A stretch of 64,000 nucleotides of DNA, taken from the NCBI GenBank assembly GCA_022843145.1, contig JALHOF010000012.1, forward strand, positions 1 to 64,000. Direction: 5' to 3'. Made by a program: the position numbers and the translations under genes. Positions 1 to 8,525 of the stretch are shown one piece after another. Under the pieces are notes generated by a model. The model ran no database searches. It had not been told where the DNA came from and worked only from the letters and a program-made list of their open reading frames with translations. Position 1 is the first letter of the stretch. Each line of letters opens with the position of its first letter. This DNA is from Hyphomicrobium sp. (lineage in GTDB: Bacteria > Pseudomonadota > Alphaproteobacteria > Rhizobiales > Hyphomicrobiaceae).

Positions 1-231
1 GCTCGCGCCGTGGCCAAGACCGATGCCTACGAGCAGACCCGCCGCGATCGCAAGAAAGTCGAGATGCTGTTCGCGCACTTGAAGCGCATTCTTCGCATGG
101 GGCGACTGAGACTGAGAGGGCCGGCGGGCGCGCAGTTCGAGTTCACGTTCGCCGCCATCGCTCAGAACCTTCGCCGCCTCGCCAATTTGACCTTCCGCCC
201 GCCAGACGCAGCCGTGCCGCGTGTTGCGTAG
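1..231 (+). mobile_element. C-terminal end of an IS1182/IS4-type transposase (cut by window edge)
   Basis: The frame is open from base 1 and ends in TAG at 229-231, so the gene starts outside the window. The roughly 76 visible residues contain RKKVEMLFAHLKRIL followed by RLRLRG and AQNLRRLANL, which I recognise as the C-terminal end of DDE transposases of the IS1182/IS4 type, where the glutamate of the catalytic triad lies near VEMLFAHLK. Whether the whole element is intact cannot be judged. No clear terminal inverted repeat was identified in the following 200 bases. The family is fairly sure, the exact IS is not. Confidence 0.75.
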
Positions 232-435
232 CGTCCTGTAGCCTTGGTTGCGTCACGCGTCGGTGCCTATGCATTGCCGCCGCCCAGAGATGGCCAGGTG
301 GCAAGGGGAGAGCGAGCCGAATCTCTCAAAAAGGCAGCCCCGGCTGAGACGGTCGATGCCCCGGAGTTCTGCAACAACATCGGCCAATTGCTGCCATCTC
401 CGCCTCGCCCGTGCAGCGCGTGACGATTGTCCGGT
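232..435. other. gap between transposase remnant and paiB-like gene
   Basis: No supported gene. Short open frames on both strands have low-complexity arginine- and serine-rich translations typical of GC-rich shadow frames. The right end of the insertion sequence should lie here, but I could not mark an inverted repeat with only one end visible. Confidence 0.4.
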
Positions 436-1107
436 TCACTCCGCTTTCGACAACCGTCGCTCCATGAGCTCGGCAAGGCGCTCTTGCCCGGATGCCCGGA
501 GGCCAGTGATCGCCCCCAAATAGTCGCGCTCCTCGCGATTTTGACTGAGTTTCGATTTCGCCAGAACCGTTCGGATCTTGATACAGAACGCGACGATGTT
601 GCCGAGCATCTGCTGCATGTAGTCGCCCGGTGCGTCAGCCATCCGCCAGGCGTCATTGCCGTTCAGCCGACGCTCGTGGTTGCGCGTCAGCAGCCCCACG
701 GCCGCTCTCTTTGCGTGCTCGTCGTGCTGGAAGGTGATCTCGCCGTAGGCGTGGACGACCTGGTAATTCCAAGTCGGAACATGGCGATGATGCTCGGGCT
801 TGGTGGGATAGAAGTTCGGTGAGACGTAAGCGTCGTCTCCACGAAAGATCGCCAACACCTCCTGACCCTCAGAGACCATTCGGTGCATGTCGCTGGCCAG
901 AGCCACGTGACCGATCAGCGTGCCATCCGGTGCAGCAAGCAAAGGGATGTGATTGGCAATCAGGCCCTCGGCAGTTTGCGCCACGATGCACGCAAGTGGA
1001 GCTGCATCCATAATGGCGCTGATTTCGTCCGGACTGACTTCCTGGAAGTGAGGCGGGATGTACATGCTGAGGTTCCGTGCAAGCTGGGAGACGGCCAGGA
1101 TAGCCAC
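436..1107 (-). CDS. PaiB-like FMN-binding negative transcriptional regulator family protein
   Basis: 223 residues resembling the PaiB family, which has an FMN-binding split-barrel fold and was named from a Bacillus regulator of sporulation and protease genes; many members are likely flavin enzymes instead. Family signatures are MYIPPHF near the N-terminus, LIGHVALASDMHR, the VSPNFYPTK segment and VPTWNYQVVHAYG. Most relatives begin at the MYIPPHF methionine (position 1065), but a GTG at 1107 has a strong AGGAGAGGA ribosome site (1111-1121 on the opposite strand) about 6 bases upstream, so I prefer the longer start. It is monocistronic. The family is well supported; a regulatory role is not demonstrated. 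Confidence 0.85.
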   Translation of the reverse strand: MAILAVSQLARNLSMYIPPHFQEVSPDEISAIMDAAPLACIVAQTAEGLIANHIPLLAAPDGTLIGHVALASDMHRMVSEGQEVLAIFRGDDAYVSPNFYPTKPEHHRHVPTWNYQVVHAYGEITFQHDEHAKRAAVGLLTRNHERRLNGNDAWRMADAPGDYMQQMLGNIVAFCIKIRTVLAKSKLSQNREERDYLGAITGLRASGQERLAELMERRLSKAE

Positions 1108-1201
1108 AACTGTCCTCTCCTAGCTAGTCACCGACGCACCACTGAAGGAGGGCTCGCGCGCAACGCGACTTCGGCTTCGGGTCAAACCCGGCCCCGGCCC
1201 T

Positions 1202-2458
1202 TCACGCGACCAGCCCCTCTATCGCCCTCACGCCCGCGCTTTCGGGGAATATGCGGGTCGCAAGAGCGCCGTCGGGGATGCCGAGGTGATCGCGTAAAAT
1301 GCCCTTGAACACGCTCCGGAGATCGCGTGTCGGGGCGAGATCGCGGCCTTCGTGGAGCGCGGACGCGGACAATCCCGGCCAATCGGCGAGCACGCGTCCC
1401 CCGGCGACCGCGCCCCCAACGACGAGTGCGGTGGTGGCGGTGCCATGGTCGGTGCCATCGGTGCCGTTGGCGGATGCGGTGCGGCCGAATTCGGTGACGA
1501 AGACGACGACGGTGTCGCGCCAGGCGTCACCCATGCCGCGCTCGAAGGCGGCGATGGCGGCATCGAGACCGGCGAGGCGGTTGGCGAAGAGCCCTTTGAC
1601 GGGGCCCTGGTTGGCGTGGGTATCCCAGCCATCGACCGAGAGTGCGCCGATGCGCGGCCCGCCGGGCGTGGTGAGGAATCGGGCGGCGGCCTCGGCGGCG
1701 GCCGTGAACTCGCGGAACGGTGCGCCGCCGGCTGACTTCGCGGTGGCGGCGTCTTTGGCGGGCGCCGTGCTGTCGGCCATGCGGTCGATCTCGAGGCCTG
1801 CGGCGAATGCCTTCAACAGGGCCGGGTCGGTCGCGGCGTAGAGATCGGTCAAGCGGTCGATGGTGTCGGTGCGCAACGGCAGGCGGTAGGCGGGCGGCGT
1901 CCACGTGAGCACGGGCGCTGTTCCGCGCATGACGAGCGGCACCACGGCAGCGAGCGCGAGGCCTTTCGGCTGCTCGGCGGATCCTGCGGACGACAGCCCC
2001 GAGAGCGCGCGGTTGAGCCATCCGGCGTCGGTGCGTCCGACGCCGCCAAGTCCGGTCTCCAGCACGTCCTGCCCATCGAAATGCGAGCGGCCGCGATAGG
2101 GCGAGGCGGTGGCGTGCAGCACGAGCGCCTGATTCTTCGCATAAAGCGCGTGCAGAGCGGGCATCGCGGCGTTGAGCGAGAAGAAGCCGTCGAGTGCCAG
2201 TCCAGCGCCGTCGCCCGACGTCGGAATGGCGAGGCGGCCACGCAAGGCGGCATAGGCAGGATCGCCGATCGGGGCGGCAAGCGCGAGGCCGTCGAGGCCG
2301 CCGCGCAGGACAACGACGAGCAACCGTGGATCGCGCGTGCCGGCGATGGCAGAGCGCGGCAAAAGGCTCCACAGCGCGAGCGTCGCACCGCCTGTGACGA
2401 AGCCCCGCCGCGAGATCGCGATGGCGTCGCGGCAACCGTCATTAAAGCGCGTCATCAC
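1202..2458 (-). CDS. DUF1501 family Tat-exported protein
   Basis: 418 residues with an N-terminal twin-arginine signal (ISRRGFVTGG, then a hydrophobic stretch ending near SAIA), so export to the periplasm by Tat is likely. The body matches the DUF1501 family, which has an alkaline-phosphatase-like fold and no settled activity: LLVVVLRGGLDG at the start, HFDGQDVLETG, WDTHANQG and VVFVTEFGRTASANGTDGTDHG. These D/H-rich motifs could bind metal. It lies 16 nt downstream of the DUF1800 gene on the same strand, the usual arrangement of this pair. The start is GTG at 2458 or ATG at 2455, both after GAGG. Confidence 0.9.
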   Translation of the reverse strand: MMTRFNDGCRDAIAISRRGFVTGGATLALWSLLPRSAIAGTRDPRLLVVVLRGGLDGLALAAPIGDPAYAALRGRLAIPTSGDGAGLALDGFFSLNAAMPALHALYAKNQALVLHATASPYRGRSHFDGQDVLETGLGGVGRTDAGWLNRALSGLSSAGSAEQPKGLALAAVVPLVMRGTAPVLTWTPPAYRLPLRTDTIDRLTDLYAATDPALLKAFAAGLEIDRMADSTAPAKDAATAKSAGGAPFREFTAAAEAAARFLTTPGGPRIGALSVDGWDTHANQGPVKGLFANRLAGLDAAIAAFERGMGDAWRDTVVVFVTEFGRTASANGTDGTDHGTATTALVVGGAVAGGRVLADWPGLSASALHEGRDLAPTRDLRSVFKGILRDHLGIPDGALATRIFPESAGVRAIEGLVA

Positions 2459-2474
2459 GTGGCCACCTCGCGGT

Positions 2475-3911
2475 TCATCGCCGCTGTATCTCCGGACACA
2501 TCATCAGCAGCACGAACCCCTGCTCGCGGGTCTCTGCGCGTTTGACGGCCTCGCGCGTCGCGGCACTCAAAGCGGGGCCCAGCAGATCCTCGGCGGCGGC
2601 GCGCGGATCGAGGCTCTTGGGCACCAGACGCGACGCCTTTTCGGCAATGCGCAGCCGCTCGCGGATTGGAGACGGCCCCATCCACGCGTCGTCGGCCTCC
2701 GGCCAGCCCTTGGGCCCCGGCGGCTGCCACGTCGGCTGTCCGAGCGCCTGCGCCAGCCGCAGCATCTCGCCTGCGGGCGCGTCGAGCGTGAAGCCGCGCG
2801 CAAGACCGGCGGAGAACTCGTATGGAGACGTGACTTTGGCGAACGGCGCGGACCACGTCTCCGGCGCGGCAATGAGCGTGCGCGCGACGGCGGCGAGATC
2901 ACCGTCGCTATCGCGGAAGGATTTTTCGAGCGCGGCGACGAGCGACGGCTGAGGCGTGCTCGATATAAAGTGGCTGGCGAGCTTCGTCGCGATGTGCCGC
3001 GCGGTCGAAGGATGCCGCGCGAGATCGGCGAGGACAGCTTCGCCGGCCGCCAAGCCGCCCGCGCCGTAGCTCTTGCCGGCGACGGTCCAGGTGCCCGGTT
3101 CGTGACGCTGCGGCAGGAATACGAAGCGGCCTGGGTCGACCTGCTCCTGCTGCAATCCGCCGACGGTCCAGCCGGTGAGGATGCGCGCGAGGTTGGTGAC
3201 GTCGTCCTGGCCATAACCGCCGTCGACGCCGAGCGTGTGCAGTTCCAGCATTTCGCGCGCGAGATTCTCGTTGAGGCCGCGCGCGCGGCGGTTGCCGGCC
3301 TTCGAGTTGGGACCGATCGACTGCGCCTGATCGAGATAGATCAGCATGGCCGGATGCTGCTCGACGGCGCGCAGCATGTCGGCGAAGCGGCCGAGAACGT
3401 GCGGGCGGATGGCCTCGCGCTCGAACGCGCCGGCGACGCCGCGCACCTGCCCCTTGGCGATCGAGACGGCGAAGTGGTTCGACCAGAATAGCACGAGCCG
3501 TTCGAGGAAGGCTGTGTCGGTCGCGGCCGAGTGCTCGAAGCGGGCGGCGGCTTCGGCCTGGAACGCCTCGCGCCGGATGCGGCCGGGCTTTGTGCCGGGT
3601 GAGGGCGCGGCGGGCTTGGCGGGCATCATGGCATCACCGCCGGACATGGCGGCATCGGCCATCGGGGTAGCAGGATCGCCGCCGCCGGATTTCGCCATGC
3701 GCGCGGCTTTGACCTCGACTTGCGCGGCGCGCGCTTCCGCCAAGACCACGTGGCTCGGCTCGAGATCGGGATCATCGATCAGCGCGCGTTTTGGATCGGC
3801 GAGTGACGCCAGCACGAAGCCGCGAGGGTCGGCGGCGATGCGTTTGACGTCACCGGGCTTCGGCCCGAGACCGAGGCGGCGCAGCGCAATGGTGGTCGAA
3901 TGCGGCGGCAT
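2475..3911 (-). CDS. DUF1800 family protein, partner of DUF1501
   Basis: 478 residues from the ATG at 3911 (MPPHSTTIALRRLGLGP). The frame stays open upstream to 4088, but that extension is low complexity and does not look coding. DUF1800 signatures are LRRLGLGPKPGD at the N-terminus, LVLFWSNHF, NENLAREMLELHTLGVDGGY, DVTNLARILTGWTVGG and FISSTPQPSLV. The reaction is unknown. The family is almost always found beside DUF1501, and both are presumed to act outside the cytoplasm. No clear signal peptide is visible at this start. The first gene of a probable two-gene operon with the DUF1501 gene. Confidence 0.88.
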   Translation of the reverse strand: MPPHSTTIALRRLGLGPKPGDVKRIAADPRGFVLASLADPKRALIDDPDLEPSHVVLAEARAAQVEVKAARMAKSGGGDPATPMADAAMSGGDAMMPAKPAAPSPGTKPGRIRREAFQAEAAARFEHSAATDTAFLERLVLFWSNHFAVSIAKGQVRGVAGAFEREAIRPHVLGRFADMLRAVEQHPAMLIYLDQAQSIGPNSKAGNRRARGLNENLAREMLELHTLGVDGGYGQDDVTNLARILTGWTVGGLQQEQVDPGRFVFLPQRHEPGTWTVAGKSYGAGGLAAGEAVLADLARHPSTARHIATKLASHFISSTPQPSLVAALEKSFRDSDGDLAAVARTLIAAPETWSAPFAKVTSPYEFSAGLARGFTLDAPAGEMLRLAQALGQPTWQPPGPKGWPEADDAWMGPSPIRERLRIAEKASRLVPKSLDPRAAAEDLLGPALSAATREAVKRAETREQGFVLLMMCPEIQRR

Positions 3912-4100
3912 GGGGCTTGTTCTCAAGCTGAGCGAGCTTGTCCCGTCTAACGCAGAATCGTGGCCGAGGGGTGAACGGCTGGTAAAGTTGCGTGGACATC
4001 GCGCCGGACGTGACTTGATAACCGAATGTCGGCGCCGCCGTTGATCCGCCTGGGGGTTGCAGTATGGTCGGCGCATCGATCGGCACACGGAGGGGCAAGC

Positions 4101-4961
4101 ATGACGGAGAACGCGGGCCCGCGCGCGGCCAAGCTGCCGCTGTTCGCGACGGTGAAGGCCGCCTATGCCCTGACGTGGGCCAATCTCGGCGCGCTCGGGC
4201 TAGTGGCGGCGGTGACGGGGCCGCTGCTGTTTGTGGTATTATTCGCAGTCAATTGGCTGGTGTGGCAGTACCGCGATGCCATCGACCTCCCATCGGTCCT
4301 TTTCTACATGCTTCCGCCAGTGCTCGCGTCGGCGCTGATCGGCGCACTGGCTGCGATTGCTTGGCACCGGCGTCTACTTCTTGCGGAGCCGGTCACCGCC
4401 GGACAACTGTTGCGACCTGACCGGCGCACATTCCGCTATGCCGGTTGGGTCGTACTGCTGGCGTTCGGCGCAATGTTGGTCGTGGTGGCCATTTCGCTCG
4501 CAACATTTGATGCATTGAATCCCGATGCCTCGCCCGCGACCGCTCCCCCCAGCTCCGAGACCGACGCCGCCGTCAGTTTCGACTGGAGCGAAACTGCGCC
4601 TTGGATCGCTGGTCTGTTCATCGTCTTCTCGGCGCTGAGCTATCCAGCCATCCGCCTCATGCTGATCCTGCCCGCAATCGCCATCAGCGATTCTGCTGCC
4701 AAGGCGGGTTGCATATGGCGCGCGACACAAGGCAATTTCTGGCGCCTTTATTGGGGGACTCTCGCGACGACGGCGGCGCTGATCCCGTGGATGCTGCTCG
4801 GCTTCGCTGGCGAAGGCCGGGAGTCGTCAGCTTTGGCTTCGGCAATCTTCGAGGCGGTTTGGCTCATCATCGGTCTCGTATTCCTGAGCTTCCTGTCCCT
4901 CGCCTACCGGCACTTCTTTCCCAGCGGGGCGGCTGGCGGGCACACTCCGAGAGCCGATTGA
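4101..4961 (+). CDS. hypothetical polytopic inner-membrane protein
   Basis: 286 residues from ATG 4101, preceded by GGAGG with good spacing; an in-frame upstream start at 4026 lacks such a site. The protein has about six hydrophobic segments: an early pair (residues about 25-60 and 65-90), a third near 115-135, one near 175-195, and two toward the C-terminus (about 225-275). The layout resembles alphaproteobacterial glycerophosphoryl-diester-type or DUF-containing membrane proteins in which a short motif, IAISDSAAKAGCIWRATQGNFWRLY, follows the middle helices, but I cannot name a family. Transcribed divergently from the DUF1800 gene. No function is proposed. Confidence 0.7.
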   Translation: MTENAGPRAAKLPLFATVKAAYALTWANLGALGLVAAVTGPLLFVVLFAVNWLVWQYRDAIDLPSVLFYMLPPVLASALIGALAAIAWHRRLLLAEPVTAGQLLRPDRRTFRYAGWVVLLAFGAMLVVVAISLATFDALNPDASPATAPPSSETDAAVSFDWSETAPWIAGLFIVFSALSYPAIRLMLILPAIAISDSAAKAGCIWRATQGNFWRLYWGTLATTAALIPWMLLGFAGEGRESSALASAIFEAVWLIIGLVFLSFLSLAYRHFFPSGAAGGHTPRAD

Positions 4962-5043
4962 AACCATACCGCATTCGGGGTTTGCGCGCCGGAGGCGTGA
5001 CCGGTAGCTTGGCCGTGACCCCATTCACGGACCCCCGCGACCT

Positions 5044-5853
5044 ATGTCGAATCCCGACCCGAAAGCGACCGACCGCGCCACGTCGAAAGTGCGTCATACG
5101 CGCGATGCCGCCTTGGCCATGATCCGCACGGCGATGGTCGAGAAGAAGATGACGCAGGCGGCGCTGGCGGACGCCAGCGACTGCCACGAGAAGACGATCC
5201 AGAACCTGATGCGCGGCAAGGCGGTGCGCGACCAGACGCTGTTCGACGTGTCGATGGTACTGGGGCTCGACTACGAGGCGGTGAAGCAGGCGTGGGGTGG
5301 CGGCGAGGACGCGAGCGTCGGGCCGATGGACCTGAAGGGCGAGGGTGGCGCAGTCGCACCCGTCTACATGGGCGCCTACACGCGCGCGGCGGTGGATCAC
5401 TACATCGGCAGCTATCTGACGCTGCGCCCCGCGTTCACGGTGCCGAATTCTCTCGTTGCGTATCGGACGGACGTCGTATGGGACCCGGAATGGCCGAGCC
5501 TGCTGTTCGAGGAGCGCGACAGGCCGGACGCGCCTTATGCGCATCGCGGGCGGCTCTATATTCCGGCGTCGTCGAGCTTCATCCATTTTGTGTCGCTGAC
5601 CAAGGGCGCGATGCGGATGATCGTGGTGTCGCAGATCGATCAGGGCGGCGTCATGCGCGGGCTGATCACGACGCTGAACAAGCATCGCGCGTCGTTCACG
5701 CCCGTGTCGGCGCCGATCGTCTATGTAAAGCGGGATGAGCTTGCGGCGGCGGACCTGGGCGAGATCGGGCCGGGGCACGCGCGATATGGCGACTACCGGC
5801 CGTTGCTCGAAGACGCGACCGGCCAGGGCTATGTCCGGCTGGTCGGATTGTGA
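5044..5853 (+). CDS. N-terminal HTH protein with an unrecognised C-terminal domain
   Basis: 269 residues. Residues about 25-75 form an XRE-like helix-turn-helix: MTQAALADASDCHEKTIQNL then GKAVRDQTLFDVSMVLGL. After a short linker (about 80-115) comes a region of about 150 residues that I do not recognise, with alternating hydrophobic strands (YIPASSSFIHFVSL, MRMIVVSQID) that could be a ligand-sensing or beta-rich domain. DNA binding is likely; the signal is unknown. The stop codon directly abuts the stop of convergent modC (TGATCA at 5851-5856), leaving no room for a terminator between them. The ribosome site is weak. Confidence 0.75.
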   Translation: MSNPDPKATDRATSKVRHTRDAALAMIRTAMVEKKMTQAALADASDCHEKTIQNLMRGKAVRDQTLFDVSMVLGLDYEAVKQAWGGGEDASVGPMDLKGEGGAVAPVYMGAYTRAAVDHYIGSYLTLRPAFTVPNSLVAYRTDVVWDPEWPSLLFEERDRPDAPYAHRGRLYIPASSSFIHFVSLTKGAMRMIVVSQIDQGGVMRGLITTLNKHRASFTPVSAPIVYVKRDELAAADLGEIGPGHARYGDYRPLLEDATGQGYVRLVGL

Positions 5854-6984
5854 TCATTCTCCCGCGGGCATCAGGTGGATGCCTTCAGGTAGGAGCGAGA
5901 CGGTGACGTCGGCTCCTTGCGCGATATCGCCGTTGCGCACGGTGCGCGTCGAGACGTTGAAATTCAGCATCGGAGCATCGGCGCCGGTCGCCCGGAACGT
6001 GACCGCCGTCCGCTCGCCGAGCGTGACGAGCGCGGTGACAGTGCCAGTCACGGGGTTGAGCAGTCCATCGCCGACCGGACGCGCCCGCCGATGCAACAAC
6101 ACATGATCGGCGGGGGCGAGCCAGGAAACGCGCTGGCCGGCGGCGAACGATCCTGTGCGCGACACGTCGAGCACGAGGCCGCGCCACAAGAGCCGCCCCG
6201 GCTTGCGTTCAGAGGCAGCGCGATCCAGCGTACCGTCGAACAAGTTGGTCTGGCCCATGAGCTTGGCGATGGTCGCGGTGGCTGGACGGAGACGCACATC
6301 CTCGGGTGTGCCGGTCATCATCAGCCGACCGCGATGCAGGACGGCGATGCGGTCCGCCAGCGTCACCGCTTCCTCGATGTCGTGGGTGACGAGGACGATG
6401 GGGATATTGAGCGAGCGGCGCATCCCCGCGAGTTCGCGCTTCAAGCGGTCGCGCGTGACCTGATCGACGGCGGAAAACGGCTCGTCCATCAACAGCACGC
6501 GCGGATCACGCGCAAGCGCGCGGGCAAGCGCCACACGCTGGCGCTGGCCACCCGACAGCACGTCCGGGCGGCGGCCTTCGAAGCCTTCGAGATTGACGCG
6601 CTCGAGCAGCCTGCGTGCGCGGGTGCGCTTATCCTCGGTGCTGCCATCGTGCATGGCGATGGCGACAGTGTCGAGCGCATCGAGATGCGGGAAAAGGGCG
6701 TAGTCCTGGAACACGAGGCCGACCGAGCGGCGTTGCGGCGGAAGGCGGACGCCCTTGGCGGTGTCCAGCCACGTTTCGCCGCCGACGGTGACCCGGCCTT
6801 CGGCCGGCATCAGCAGACCGGCGATGGCGCGCAGGACCGACGTCTTGCCGCTTCCCGACGGCCCGACGAGCGCGACGAGTTCGCCGGGCGCGCACGAAAG
6901 CGCGACATCGAGCGGCATCGGCGCGCGCTGTGCGAGGCGCACCACGAGTTCGCTGGTCGCGGGGAGTGGCGCATCTGCCTTCAT
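5854..6984 (-). CDS. modC: molybdate ABC transporter ATP-binding protein ModC
   Basis: 376-residue ABC ATPase. Walker A is GPSGSGKTS near residue 39, the signature LSGGQRQRVALARAL is near 140, Walker B is RVLLMDEPFSAVD, and the switch histidine follows in VLVTHD. The C-terminal third (about 240-376) fits the MOP/TOBE domain that regulates ModC, with NPVTGTVTALVTLGERTAVTF. It powers uptake of molybdate through ModB for molybdenum-cofactor synthesis. The start overlaps the modB stop by 4 nt (ATGA-type coupling). Order modA-modB-modC and the ModA match support molybdate over other oxyanions, though tungstate cannot be excluded. Confidence 0.93.
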   Translation of the reverse strand: MKADAPLPATSELVVRLAQRAPMPLDVALSCAPGELVALVGPSGSGKTSVLRAIAGLLMPAEGRVTVGGETWLDTAKGVRLPPQRRSVGLVFQDYALFPHLDALDTVAIAMHDGSTEDKRTRARRLLERVNLEGFEGRRPDVLSGGQRQRVALARALARDPRVLLMDEPFSAVDQVTRDRLKRELAGMRRSLNIPIVLVTHDIEEAVTLADRIAVLHRGRLMMTGTPEDVRLRPATATIAKLMGQTNLFDGTLDRAASERKPGRLLWRGLVLDVSRTGSFAAGQRVSWLAPADHVLLHRRARPVGDGLLNPVTGTVTALVTLGERTAVTFRATGADAPMLNFNVSTRTVRNGDIAQGADVTVSLLPEGIHLMPAGE

Positions 6985-7646
6985 CGCGGCCCGCCCCGGC
7001 GGCGCGCCGTGAGATGCACGATGGCGACAGCGACGAACGAGACGCCGAGCAGCACGGCGGCCATCGCGCCAGCCTCGGCGTTGCGGTAGGCCTGGACGCG
7101 ATCATAAATTGCGATCGACAGCGTCTGCGTCTCACCGGGGATGTTGCCGCCGAGCATGAGGATGACGCCGAATTCGCCCATCGTATGCGCGAACACCAGC
7201 GCCATCGCCGAGACGATACCGGGCCAAGCCAAGGGCAGCTCGATGCGGCGGAAGGTGGCCCAGGTGCCGAGCCCGCTGACCCAGGCGGCTTCGCGCACGT
7301 TGTCGGGGATGGCCTCGAAGGCGCGTTGCATCGGCTGCACGGCGAACGGCAGATTGACGATCAGCGAAGCGAGAAGAATGCCGCTGAACGAGAACACCAG
7401 CGGGCCGCCGGCGATGGCCGCGATCGCCGCGCCGAGCCATGACCCAGGTGCGAAGCCGATGAGCAGATAATAGCCGAGCACGGTCGGCGGCAGGACGAGC
7501 GGCAGGAGCAGCATCGCCTCGGCCAAGCTCTTGCCGCGGAAGCGTCCCCAGGCGAGTGCACGCGCAATGACGACGCCCAGCGGCAGGATCAGAACGACCG
7601 TCCAGAACGCCAGCTTGAGCGAGAGCGCGAATGCGGTCCAATCCAT
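6981..7646 (-). CDS. modB: molybdate ABC transporter permease ModB
   Basis: 221 residues with about five transmembrane helices, beginning FALSLKLAFWTVVLILPLG. The permease coupling loop (EAA-like) is seen as EAIPDNVREAAWVSGLGTWATFRRIELPLAWPGI, followed by FAHTMGEFGVILMLGGNIPGETQTLSIAIYD, which is highly characteristic of ModB. It forms the membrane channel of the molybdate importer with ModC. It lies 63 nt downstream of modA and overlaps modC by 4 nt. Confidence 0.95.
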   Translation of the reverse strand: MDWTAFALSLKLAFWTVVLILPLGVVIARALAWGRFRGKSLAEAMLLLPLVLPPTVLGYYLLIGFAPGSWLGAAIAAIAGGPLVFSFSGILLASLIVNLPFAVQPMQRAFEAIPDNVREAAWVSGLGTWATFRRIELPLAWPGIVSAMALVFAHTMGEFGVILMLGGNIPGETQTLSIAIYDRVQAYRNAEAGAMAAVLLGVSFVAVAIVHLTARRRGGPR

Positions 7647-7709
7647 ACGCCTGCTCTCGCCCTCGTTCGCGTTTAACAGCGGACCCTTCCAGCAGGAGCC
7701 GCGTCATGA

Positions 7710-8525
7710 TCAGGGAACCTTGAAACCCGAACGCTCCAGCACCGCGCGGGCCCCGGGACGACCGAGGAACGCGGCAAAGGCCCGACCACCGGCGCTCGCC
7801 GATTTGAGCACCGCCATGCGCTGATTGATCGGCTGATACCAGTCGTCGCGCACGGGCGTCCAGCGTAGCACATCACGCAATTCGGCTGACACGGCACTCG
7901 ACTTTGCGATGAATCCGGCATCCGCCGCGCCGGACCCCACGAACTGCGCCGCCTGCGCGATGTTTTCGGCCAGCGCCAGCCGTGCCTGCAGAGGGTCCCA
8001 TAGTCCAACCTTCTGCAGTGCCTCCCGCGCCGCCCGCCCATAGGGCGCAAGGTCAGGATTGGCGATGACGAGGCGGCGGATACCACCAGCTTTAACGGCG
8101 GCGCGCAATCCAGCCAAGTCGTTGTCGAGCGCGAGCGGCGACGCCTTGGCGACGGCGAGCACGATCTCGCCGCGCGCGAGGACGCGGCCTGGGCCCTCGG
8201 TGAAACCAGCCGCCTCGATACGGTCCACGCTCGCCTCGTCGGCGGCGAGAAAGACCTCGAACGGTGCGCCGGCTTCGATCTGACGAACGAGGTTTCCGGT
8301 CGCGCCAAAGGAGACGCGGACGCGCTGACCACCGGCCGCTTCGTAGAGGCGGACGATCTCCTCAAGCGCCGGACGCCAACTCGCCGCCGCCGCGATCAGC
8401 GGGCCGGAACCAGACGTCGCTTGCGACGGGCTCGCACCACATGCGCAGAGCCCAGCCAGCATGCTCCGGCGGGACAACCCGCCTCGCGAGGCAGCGGACC
8501 GCGGACGGCTATCGGCGCGACGCAT
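7710..8525 (-). CDS. modA: molybdate ABC transporter substrate-binding protein ModA
   Basis: 271 residues from ATG 8525. The N-terminus has a twin-arginine-like signal (LSRRSMLAGL) and a hydrophobic run with two cysteines, so Tat export is possible. The mature part matches ModA: GPLIAAAASWRPALEEIV, VSFGATGNLVRQIEAGAPFEVFLAADEASVDRIEAAG, IANPDLAPYGRAAREALQKVGLW and GAADAGFIAKSSAVS. The serine-rich early strand and SFGATGNL are positions that bind the oxyanion in the family. It captures molybdate in the periplasm. The start lies inside the last 17 bases of the upstream patatin-like gene, so the two are probably translationally coupled. Confidence 0.93.
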   Translation of the reverse strand: MRRADSRPRSAASRGGLSRRSMLAGLCACGASPSQATSGSGPLIAAAASWRPALEEIVRLYEAAGGQRVRVSFGATGNLVRQIEAGAPFEVFLAADEASVDRIEAAGFTEGPGRVLARGEIVLAVAKASPLALDNDLAGLRAAVKAGGIRRLVIANPDLAPYGRAAREALQKVGLWDPLQARLALAENIAQAAQFVGSGAADAGFIAKSSAVSAELRDVLRWTPVRDDWYQPINQRMAVLKSASAGGRAFAAFLGRPGARAVLERSGFKVP

